50,441 nt of DNA, from positions 1 through 50,441 of the forward strand of contig NZ_SMJZ01000038.1 in the NCBI RefSeq assembly GCF_004348345.1, read 5' to 3'. The notes beneath the pieces are model-generated. The model searched no databases and had not been told where the DNA came from. It saw only the letters and a list, made by a program, of their open reading frames with translations. Shown here piece by piece: positions 33,091 to 39,877 of the stretch. Each line of letters begins with the position of its first letter. Position 1 is the stretch's first letter. The stretch comes from Nonomuraea longispora. GTDB taxonomy: Bacteria > Actinomycetota > Actinomycetes > Streptosporangiales > Streptosporangiaceae. A program made the position numbers and the translations under genes.

Positions 33091-34206
33091 TCACACACGG
33101 GCGGCGGTCAGGCGTCTGCCGAGGCGCTGGGCGGGAGCCTCGACAAGACGGTGGCTCGCGAGGCTGAGCGGGATCAGGACGAGGTAGTACAGCGTGAGGT
33201 CCGGGATCGCGTGCAGCAGGACCGGATGCAACAGGTAGAGGGAGAAGCTGATCACGCCGAGCTCCGGCAGCCAGCGGGGGAACGCCCGGCCGCGCAGCGC
33301 GAGCCCCAGGGCGAAGACGCCGAAGGCGAGCACGAGCGCCGGAGCCCAGGCGGGGTCGTCCTTGGCGGGGATCCCGCACGCCAGCACCGCCAAGGCGGCG
33401 AGCGCGGCCGTACGCCAGGAGGTCGTGCCCCGCTCGGCCCGGTAGACCGCCGTGCCGGCGAACATCGACGCCAGGATGATCACGCCCTGCCAGGTGCCGC
33501 CCCGGCTGCCGAGGATCACCAGCGCCAGCCCGAGCAGACCGCCCGCGACCGCGGCCACGGTACGCGTCCCGCCCCGGCCGAGCGCGGTCACCGCGATGGC
33601 GGCGACGACCGCGAGGCCGAGCAGCGCGGCCATGAGGTCGGCGCCGCCCTTGATCGACGTTCCCGGCAGCAGCAGCCCCAGCGGCACGGCCAGCAGCGCC
33701 AGGCCGCCGGCGATCCAGGCCGACCGGTGTGCCCGCCCGACCGCGAACAGCGCGACGCACATCAGGTAGAACGCCATCTCGTACGAGAGCGTCCACATCA
33801 CGCCGATGACGGCGGGGAGGTTGAGCAGTTCCTGCACCATGGTCAGGTTGCCCAGCACGACCACGCCGAGGGGGCGCTGTCCGAGCCCGGGGTCGAGGAC
33901 AGGCAGGCCGGCGCAGGCGAGCAGGACGGCCAGGGCGCAGGCGGCCAGCAGCAGCGGGAGGAGGCGGAAGGCCCGGCCGGTCCAGAAGGCGCGCAGGTCG
34001 CCTCGCCGCTCCAGGGAGGCGGGGATGATGTACCCGCTGACCAGGAAGAACACGAACACGCCCCACGTGCCGAGGTCGATCCGGCGGTCCACTTCCGCCC
34101 AGACGGCGGGCAGGTAGGTCCAGCCGGCGTGGTGCATGGTGACGGCCAGCGCGGCCGGCCCCCGGAGGGCGTCCAGCCAGGCCAGCCGGTGGGGGGCCGC
34201 GAACAT
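33091..34206 (-). CDS. Membrane acyltransferase, family 3
   Basis: A 371-residue protein with about ten membrane segments. The N-terminal signature RLAWLDALRGPAALAVTMHHAG carries the conserved Arg and His pair; VFVFFLVSGYIIPASLERRG and the FWTGRAFRLLPLL segment follow, then VMWTLSYEMAFYL. The C-terminus has ISFSLYLLHPVLLHAI, with the second conserved motif. Such enzymes O-acylate cell-surface glycans, exopolysaccharides or antibiotics. The substrate is unknown. TAGAAT and the GTCATTAATGAC palindrome lie just upstream. Confidence 0.92.
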   Translation of the reverse strand: MFAAPHRLAWLDALRGPAALAVTMHHAGWTYLPAVWAEVDRRIDLGTWGVFVFFLVSGYIIPASLERRGDLRAFWTGRAFRLLPLLLAACALAVLLACAGLPVLDPGLGQRPLGVVVLGNLTMVQELLNLPAVIGVMWTLSYEMAFYLMCVALFAVGRAHRSAWIAGGLALLAVPLGLLLPGTSIKGGADLMAALLGLAVVAAIAVTALGRGGTRTVAAVAGGLLGLALVILGSRGGTWQGVIILASMFAGTAVYRAERGTTSWRTAALAALAVLACGIPAKDDPAWAPALVLAFGVFALGLALRGRAFPRWLPELGVISFSLYLLHPVLLHAIPDLTLYYLVLIPLSLASHRLVEAPAQRLGRRLTAARV

Positions 34207-34213
34207 CTGACGG

Positions 34214-34232
34214 ATTCTAGGTCATTAATGAC
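34214..34232 (-). promoter_or_regulatory. Promoter -10 with adjacent palindrome before the acyltransferase
   Basis: On the minus strand a TAGAAT hexamer (34219-34214) is 7 nt before the ATG at 34206. It is abutted upstream by the perfect 12-bp palindrome GTCATTAATGAC (34221-34232), AT-rich against the local background. A repressor there would sit in the spacer. The -35 is not clear. Confidence 0.5.
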
Positions 34233-34414
34233 TGTTTGCCGCCTTTGGTATGGGTGGCTGTTGAACCGCCCGGCCTGATGCCGCGTACCTCAGACGTGCG
34301 CTGCCGCATGGTCACGGTCCGGCCGCTGTGGGATCATGTGGGCCACGCACCACGGTCACCGGGACCGCAGGCGTCCGGGGGCCGGCCGGTCCAGACGGAC
34401 ATTGCGGGGTGGCC

Positions 34415-36262
34415 ATGAGAGCTTCCGCGCCGGTTCACGTCGGCGCCGTGGTGGGCGTGGTCGGCGTGGGCGTCGTGGTGCTGGTTTCCGTCCTGTGGTT
34501 CGGCGGCGGCGCGGGCGCGCCGGAGATCGCCGGGCTGCCCTCCGCGGGACCGCTCGCCGAGTGGGGCCTGCCGCTGGTGCGGCTGGGGCACGACCTGTGC
34601 GCCGTGGCGTGCGTCGGCGCCCTGCTGGCCGCCGGCGTGCTGGCCCCAGCGGGCTCCCCTGAGGTGGCGCGGTGCGTGCGGGCGGCCGGGTGGTGGGCGC
34701 TCGGCTGGGCGTTCGCCTCCCTCACCGGCTACGTGCTGACCCTGTCGACGTTCTTCGCCCTGCCTCCCGCGCGGATCCTCGCCGCCTCACACCTCCTCGG
34801 CTACGGCACGTCGCTGCCCCAGACCCGGGCGCTGCTGGTGGTGGTGGCGGCGACGTTCGTGGTGGCGCTGGCCACGCTCGTGCCGCGCCTGCCCCGGTGG
34901 ATGCCGCTGGTGCCGGCCGTGGGCGCGCTGCTGCCGCCCGCGTACGTCGGCCACGCCGCCTCCGCGGCCGACCACGACGTCGCGATCTCCGCGCTGATGG
35001 CGCACCTGGTGGGTGTGTCGGTGTGGGTGGGCGGCCTGTACGCGGTGCTCGTGCACTTCCGCCGCTCCGCCGACCTGGCCGTCGTGTTGGCGAGGTTCAG
35101 CACGATCGCGCTGTGCTGCTTCGCCGCGGTGGCCTTCTCCGGGCTGGTCGGCGGCTGGGTGCGGCTGGAGACGCCGTCCGGCCTGTGGCAGAGCAGCTAC
35201 GGCCTGCTCCTGCTCGGCAAGGTCGCCGTGCTGGCGGTCCTCGGCTGGTTCGGCTGGAGCCACCGCCGCCGCACCGTCATGGGCGTGACGGATCGCGGGG
35301 TGCGGCGTACGTTCGTCCGGCTGGCGGCGGGCGAGGTGGCCGTGATGGCGGCGGCGATGGGCCTGGCCGTCGGCCTGTCCCGCACCCCGCCGCCCGCGGG
35401 CGGCGACGGCGGCGGCCACTCGGCGCACGGCGTGCTGGAGTACGAGCTCGCTCCGTTCACCCCTGCCGCGCTGATCACCGAGGCACGGCTGGACACGCTG
35501 GTCCTGCTGCTGCTCGCGCTGCCCGCCGCCGGCTATCTCGTGGGCATGCGCAGGGCGGCCGGATGGCCGCCGGCCCGGTCGTTCGCCTGGCACGCCGGGC
35601 TGGCCCTGGTCGCGCTGGTGCTGGTCGGCGGAGTCGGCGGGTACGCGCGGGCGATGGCGTCCGCGTACGCGCTGCAGCACGTCACGCTCACCGTCGTCGC
35701 TCCGCTGCTGCTCTGCCTGGGGGCTCCCGCCACCCTGGCGGCCCGGGCCACCACCCCCTCCTCCCAGTACGGCGACCTCGGCTCGCGCGCCTTCGGCCGC
35801 CGGATCACCCGGCCCGGCCTGCTGCTGACCGCGTACCCGGTGCTGTTCCTGCTGCTGTACGGGACCGCGTGGCTGCCCTGGTCCCTGTCCGCCTACGGCT
35901 CCCACCTGGCCACCGCGGCGTTGTTCCTCGGGCTCGGGCTGGCCGTGTCGTGGGTGCTGGCGGGCGCCGACCCGCTGCCCCGGCCGTTCCCGTGGGCCGC
36001 GCGGGCCCGGCTGCTGGCGGTGGCCGCCGCGGTGCACCTGGCGCTCGGCGCGTACCTGCTGACCGGGCCCCGCGTCGCCGCCTACTGGTTCCTGCAGGCG
36101 GCCCCGGCGGGCGTGCCGACGGCCGACCAGCGCCTGGCCGGCGCCGTCCACCTGATCGTGCCGCTGCTCGCCTTCGCGCCGCTCGCCGTCAGGCTGGCCC
36201 TGGAACGGCAGGCGGCGCGCGTGCGAGCCCGGGAGCGCGTCACGGAGCCGCGCGGGCGCTGA
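34415..36262 (+). CDS. CopD-CtaG fusion: copper transport / cytochrome c oxidase assembly membrane protein
   Basis: A 615-residue multi-span protein. The N-terminal half (to about residue 340) is CopD-like, with VRLGHDLCAVACVGALLAAGVL, AAYVGHAA-type His-bearing segments (PPAYVGHAASAADHDVAISALMAHLVGVSVWVGGLYAVL) and FSTIALCCFAAVAFSG. The C-terminal half is CtaG/caa3 assembly-like, with YALQHVTLTVVAPLLLCLGAPATLAARA and TADQRLAGAVHLIVP. ATG at 34415 follows GGGGTGG; the open frame upstream is not conserved-looking. Such fusions handle copper for oxidase maturation or resistance in actinobacteria. It stands alone here. Confidence 0.9.
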   Translation: MRASAPVHVGAVVGVVGVGVVVLVSVLWFGGGAGAPEIAGLPSAGPLAEWGLPLVRLGHDLCAVACVGALLAAGVLAPAGSPEVARCVRAAGWWALGWAFASLTGYVLTLSTFFALPPARILAASHLLGYGTSLPQTRALLVVVAATFVVALATLVPRLPRWMPLVPAVGALLPPAYVGHAASAADHDVAISALMAHLVGVSVWVGGLYAVLVHFRRSADLAVVLARFSTIALCCFAAVAFSGLVGGWVRLETPSGLWQSSYGLLLLGKVAVLAVLGWFGWSHRRRTVMGVTDRGVRRTFVRLAAGEVAVMAAAMGLAVGLSRTPPPAGGDGGGHSAHGVLEYELAPFTPAALITEARLDTLVLLLLALPAAGYLVGMRRAAGWPPARSFAWHAGLALVALVLVGGVGGYARAMASAYALQHVTLTVVAPLLLCLGAPATLAARATTPSSQYGDLGSRAFGRRITRPGLLLTAYPVLFLLLYGTAWLPWSLSAYGSHLATAALFLGLGLAVSWVLAGADPLPRPFPWAARARLLAVAAAVHLALGAYLLTGPRVAAYWFLQAAPAGVPTADQRLAGAVHLIVPLLAFAPLAVRLALERQAARVRARERVTEPRGR

Positions 36263-36265
36263 CGG

Positions 36266-36424
36266 TCACTCCTCCCACACCGGGACGCGGGGGAGGCCGC
36301 GCGCCTGACGGGCCTCGTCGACGAGCCGCACGTGTCGGCCCGCACCACGTGCACGTGGTGACTGCGCTGGCCCGAGGCGCAGCGACGGCCATACCGCGTC
36401 GTAGTCCACGATGACAACCGCCAT
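36266..36424 (-). pseudogene. Short coding remnant, start resembling GrpB (UPF0157) family
   Basis: A 52-residue open frame, ATG to TGA. The first twelve residues, MAVVIVDYDAVW, recall the N-terminus of GrpB-type nucleotidyltransferase-like proteins (VDYDPxW). The rest, including VRLVDEARQARGLPRVPVWEE, does not continue the family, so this may be a truncated and rearranged remnant. It spans the only material in the 261-nt gap between the CopD-CtaG gene and the aldo/keto reductase. Low confidence. Confidence 0.3.
36343..36360. repeat. Perfect 18-bp palindrome
   Basis: CACCACGTGCACGTGGTG is identical to its own reverse complement. It lies within the short coding remnant between two unrelated genes. 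It could be an operator left from a lost gene, or chance in GC-rich DNA. Confidence 0.6.
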
Positions 36425-36523
36425 GCGAGCCTCAGCTCCTCAGCAGTCTCCGGTTCGCGTTACCGGTGGGTCATGCCGGGAGATTCTCGGCCATCGGGAG
36501 GCGGGTGGCCAGCCCGGCGGGCG

Positions 36524-37432
36524 TCAGTCGATCGGTGAGGGAGGCGGGTCCCCGAGCGCCGCCAGGTCCTCCCAGAACCCGCCGGGGATCACCGTGTCGG
36601 CGATGATCCCCAGCTGCGCCAGCCGTTCGGCCGAGGTGACGCCGACGACCGTGGAGTGGATGCGTGGTTCGGCGAGGGAGAAGTGCAGCGCAGCCGCGGC
36701 GAGCGGGACTTCCCACCGCTCGCACAGCGCCCTGAGCCGCTCGACGTGCGCGGCGAACTCGGGGGAGACCCGCCGGTAGCCGTAGCGGGTGGCGTGCCGT
36801 GGTGAGCCGCCCAGGATGCCGCCGCCGAAGGGAGCGGCGTTGAAGACCGTCATGTCCCTTTCCGTGGCGAGCCGAAGGATCTCCTCCGCGCGCCGGTCGA
36901 CCAGGGTGTAGCGGTTGTGGGTGAGCACCGCGTCGAACGCGTCGGTGCGGATGTAGTCCTCCACCATGGTGCCGCCGCCGACGGCGATGCCGATCGCGCC
37001 GACGAGCCCCTGCTCGCGCAGCGCCACCAGGGCGGGCACGGCGCCGCCGCGGGCCATCGCCTCGCCGACCGTGATGGTCATCGGGTCGTGCAGGTGGTAG
37101 ATCGGCAACGTCTCGACGCCGAGGCGGGAGGTCGTCTCCTCCCAGGACCGTATGACCCGGTCACCGTCGAACACGCCGGTGGCGGGGTCGCGGTCGGCCT
37201 TGGAGAAGATCGTCACGCCGTCGGGCGCCTGCTTGAGCGCGGCGCCGATCAGCGTCTCCGAGCGCCCGCCCGCGTAGTTGTTGGAGGTGTCGAGCTGGCG
37301 GAAACGGCCCGCCACCATCATCTCGGCCAGCGCATCGTCGCCGGGGCCCGCGCCGAGCGCCGACGTGCCGACGGTCAGCGGCTGGAGTGGCACGTCGCTG
37401 CCGGGCACGCGGCGGCCCTGCTGATCCGGCAT
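36524..37432 (-). CDS. Aldo/keto reductase (D-threo-aldose/fucose dehydrogenase-like)
   Basis: A 302-residue AKR. The cofactor and substrate motifs are GTSALGAGPGDDALAEMMVAGRFRQLDTSNNYAGGRSETLIG (Asp/Asn/Tyr) and SKADRDP (Lys), then YHLHDPMTITVGEAMARGGAVPALVALREQGLVGAIGIAVGG and the AAPFGGGIL loop. This variant resembles sugar dehydrogenases acting on L-fucose or D-threo-aldoses. AAGGAG precedes the ATG. It lies 64 nt downstream of the PEP-mutase-like gene in the same direction and is probably co-transcribed. Confidence 0.9.
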   Translation of the reverse strand: MPDQQGRRVPGSDVPLQPLTVGTSALGAGPGDDALAEMMVAGRFRQLDTSNNYAGGRSETLIGAALKQAPDGVTIFSKADRDPATGVFDGDRVIRSWEETTSRLGVETLPIYHLHDPMTITVGEAMARGGAVPALVALREQGLVGAIGIAVGGGTMVEDYIRTDAFDAVLTHNRYTLVDRRAEEILRLATERDMTVFNAAPFGGGILGGSPRHATRYGYRRVSPEFAAHVERLRALCERWEVPLAAAALHFSLAEPRIHSTVVGVTSAERLAQLGIIADTVIPGGFWEDLAALGDPPPSPID

Positions 37433-37496
37433 GTCCCGCTCCTTCTCACGGTGATCCTGCCGACGATCATGTCATGCGCCGCCGGGGCGGCCCTCC

Positions 37497-38321
37497 TCAG
37501 GGGGTGGAGTACGGCCTGAACGCGCGGAGGAGCTCGCCCATCGGCGGCACGTCCGCGACGAACCCGAACCGGCCGTCGCGCATCTGCTTGGCCGCGTCGA
37601 GGAACGCGCCGAGCGCGTACCGGGACAGCGCGCCGCCGATGCTCACCCGGCGCACCCCGATCTCGGCGAGCTGCTCCAGCGTGATCGCCGGGTCGGCGAA
37701 GCCCATCACCACGTTCACCGGCCTGCCGACGGAGGAGACGACCGCCCGCATCTCGTCGAGCGTGCGCAGCCCCGGCGCGTACAGGACGTCGGCGCCCGCC
37801 TCCTCGAAGGCATGGAGACGCCGGATGGTGTCGTCGAGCCCGCCCGCGTCGTACAGCAGGTTCTCGGCCCTGGCGGTCAGCACGAGCGGGACGGGCAGCC
37901 CGCGCGTGACCTCGACGGCGGCCCGCACGCGCTCGACGGCCAGCCCGAAGTCGTAGATCGGCCTCCTGCGGTCGCCGGTGGCGTCCTCGATGGACGCGCC
38001 GGCCACGCCGCAGGCGCAGGCGTCCGCGATCATCTTGGCCGCCTCGGCGGGGTCGTCGGCGAAGCCGTTCTCCAGGTCGGCGTTGACGGGCAGCGGGGTC
38101 GCCGCGCTGATGACGCGGCAGTTGCCGAGGACGTCCTGCCGGGCGGCCCGGGTGCGGCCGGCCTGGTTGGCCACGCCGAGGCTGGTGGTGGCGAGGGCGT
38201 CGAAACCCAGCGAGGCCAGCAGCCTTGCCGTGCCGGCGTCCCACGGGTTGGGGAGCAGGAACGGCTCGGGGCCGTCGTGGAGCGCCCGGAAACGCGTCGC
38301 TCGGGCCGTCTGGTCGGTCAT
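37497..38321 (-). CDS. Isocitrate lyase / PEP mutase superfamily protein
   Basis: A 274-residue TIM barrel. LLPNPWDAGTARLLASLGFDALATTSLGVANQAGRTRAARQDVLGNC, the metal-binding PVNADLENGFADDPAEAAKMI, SIEDATGDRRRPIYDFGLAVERVRAA and TARAENLLYDAGGLDDTIRRL are the family's segments. The catalytic KKCGH loop of isocitrate lyase and the mutase EDKxxPK loop are not present, so this is the widespread oxaloacetate-decarboxylase/phosphonomutase-like subgroup of uncertain substrate. It is divergent from the LysR gene, whose operator sits in the 100-nt gap, and is followed by an aldo/keto reductase. The set may degrade a small keto acid or sugar acid. Confidence 0.88.
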   Translation of the reverse strand: MTDQTARATRFRALHDGPEPFLLPNPWDAGTARLLASLGFDALATTSLGVANQAGRTRAARQDVLGNCRVISAATPLPVNADLENGFADDPAEAAKMIADACACGVAGASIEDATGDRRRPIYDFGLAVERVRAAVEVTRGLPVPLVLTARAENLLYDAGGLDDTIRRLHAFEEAGADVLYAPGLRTLDEMRAVVSSVGRPVNVVMGFADPAITLEQLAEIGVRRVSIGGALSRYALGAFLDAAKQMRDGRFGFVADVPPMGELLRAFRPYSTP

Positions 38322-38406
38322 GGTGCTCTCCCGTCGTGAGCTGCGGTGACGCCTTCACTCTGGCCGCCCGGCGACAGATCAGTCAAATGCATGGTGATAA
38401 TGCTGC

Positions 38407-38425
38407 CCATCAGGAATACTGATGG
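38407..38425. promoter_or_regulatory. LysR-type operator (ATC-N9-GAT)
   Basis: CCATCAG (38407-38413) and CTGATGG (38419-38425) are perfect inverted arms around 5 nt. Within them T38410 and A38422 give the T-N11-A motif in the ATC-N9-GAT form typical of LysR regulators. The right arm covers the LysR ATG at 38422, which would allow autorepression, and the divergent PEP-mutase-like gene starts 100 nt away. Confidence 0.7.
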
Positions 38426-39342
38426 ATGTGACTGTCGAGGAGATCGAGGCGTTCACCGCCATCGCGGAGCTGGGCGGGTTCACGGACGCGTCCAGGAAGC
38501 TCAACCGGTCGCAGCCCGCGATCAGCCGCCGCATCCGCGAGCTGGAGCAGTCGCTGGGTGCCGCCCTGTTCGAGCGGACCGGCCGCAGCGTGGCGCTCAC
38601 CGACGCGGGCCGGGCACTCCTGCCGTACGCGGAGGCCGCGCTTGCGGCGATCCGGGACGGCGAGCGGGCCGTGCGCGAGGCGGCCGAGCGGCCCGGCGGC
38701 GCCCGGACCCTCAGCCTGGCCATCGTCGGCACCCTGGCCGACTCGCACATCGTCGAGGCGCTGCGCACGTTCGAGTCGCGGTTCCCCGAGGCCTCGGTCG
38801 AGCTGCGCACCGCCACGAGCCGCGAGGTGAGCGCCCTTGTCCGCGGCGGCGAGGCCACCCTGGGCCTGCGCTACTTCCCCGACGCCGACCCCAAGCTGGA
38901 GTCGATCCCGCTCGGCGTCGAGAAACTCCTGGTCGTCGTGCCCGCCGCGCATCCCGTCACCGCCCGCCGCCTGCCGGATCTGCGGGCCTTCGAGGGCGAG
39001 CGGTGGCTGGGCTTCCCTCCCGAGCGGGGCCAGCCCGACTCCTTCGGCCACCTGCTCGACCGCCGGTTGCCCGCGATGGGGCTGGCCGACGCCCCGATCA
39101 CCAGGGTCGACAGCCTCACCGCGCAGAAGCGGCTGGTGCAGGCCGGCCTCGGCGTCGCCCTCATGCCGGTCAGCAGCGTGAGGGAGGAGTTGCGGATCGG
39201 CAGCCTGCGGGCGGTCGAGGTGGACGACCTGGACGCCGCCCTGCCCGTGGTCGTCGTGCGCAGGCGGCGCGGCCACTGGAGCAGGCCGGCGGCGGCGTTC
39301 CTGGAGGTGCTGCGGGAGCGCACGCCCGGCGTGCTGGACTGA
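38422..39342 (+). CDS. LysR-family transcriptional regulator
   Basis: A 306-residue LysR protein. The winged HTH is at 5-64 (IEAFTAIAELGGFTDASRKLNRSQPAISRRIRELEQSLGAALFERTGRSVALTDAG) and the effector domain runs from about 90 (SLAIVGTLADSHIVEALRTF...GLGVALMPVSSV). AGGA lies 6 nt before the ATG at 38422, while GTG at 38428 is a second candidate. Divergent orientation makes the PEP-mutase-like and aldo/keto reductase pair the likely target. Confidence 0.93.
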   Translation: MDVTVEEIEAFTAIAELGGFTDASRKLNRSQPAISRRIRELEQSLGAALFERTGRSVALTDAGRALLPYAEAALAAIRDGERAVREAAERPGGARTLSLAIVGTLADSHIVEALRTFESRFPEASVELRTATSREVSALVRGGEATLGLRYFPDADPKLESIPLGVEKLLVVVPAAHPVTARRLPDLRAFEGERWLGFPPERGQPDSFGHLLDRRLPAMGLADAPITRVDSLTAQKRLVQAGLGVALMPVSSVREELRIGSLRAVEVDDLDAALPVVVVRRRRGHWSRPAAAFLEVLRERTPGVLD

Positions 39343-39390
39343 CCGCCCGGGGGGCCCGTCCCAGGAGCGGCTATGGGGCCCGGCCCGCCG

Positions 39391-39804
39391 TCAGCCGACG
39401 GTGCGGGTCCTGACGCGGAGCGTACGCGCGTCGCCCGGCTGCGGTTCGGCCGACATGCCGGCCCGGACCAGCGCTCTCACGCAGGCCGCCATCCCGTCCG
39501 CGGTGGGCGGGCGCCGCTCGGCGAAGGTCACCAGGAAGACGCCGTCGTGCCCGCCCTCGACGGCGAACCCGTCGTCGCCGCCCGTCGCGGCGCACCCCGA
39601 CCGGCGCAGGACCGCGCCGATGCGTTCGGCGTCGCGGTCGCGCTCGCTCCAGAGGGGCCGCCCGCCGGATCCCCACCCGTACGTGGGCCCCTCGTCCGGC
39701 TTCGGGGTGCCCGGCGACCGGCTGCCGGTCGTGTGCGGTGCACCGTGGACGGCGGACCGGTCGTCGCCGCCGGCCGCGGGGCGGTCGCGCCAGATCTTCG
39801 CCAT
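39391..39804 (-). CDS. Uncharacterised 137-residue protein
   Basis: I do not recognise the family. It starts MAKIWRDRPAAGGDDRSAV with GAGGTGACCC as ribosome site. There is no signal peptide or membrane span. The second half (ERIGAVLRRSGCAATGGDDGFAVEGGHDGVFLVTFAERRPPTADGMAACVRALVRAGMSAEPQ) has a regular helix-strand pattern; the first half is Gly/Pro/Arg-rich and likely disordered. It is 73 nt downstream of the SpoIIE-type phosphatase gene on the same strand and may be co-transcribed with it. It converges on the LysR gene. Confidence 0.6.
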   Translation of the reverse strand: MAKIWRDRPAAGGDDRSAVHGAPHTTGSRSPGTPKPDEGPTYGWGSGGRPLWSERDRDAERIGAVLRRSGCAATGGDDGFAVEGGHDGVFLVTFAERRPPTADGMAACVRALVRAGMSAEPQPGDARTLRVRTRTVG

Positions 39805-39877
39805 GGGTCACCTCCTCGGTCCGCCTCAAGGGCTCAAGGGGGTCGCCTCTGCCCCGTACGGTGAGGCCGAAACGGGG

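Noticed and set aside
39343..39390. GGGCCC repeats between the convergent LysR and 137-residue genes as a terminator
   Set aside because: The stem is only 6 bp with a long loop and each arm is itself palindromic; too weak to call.
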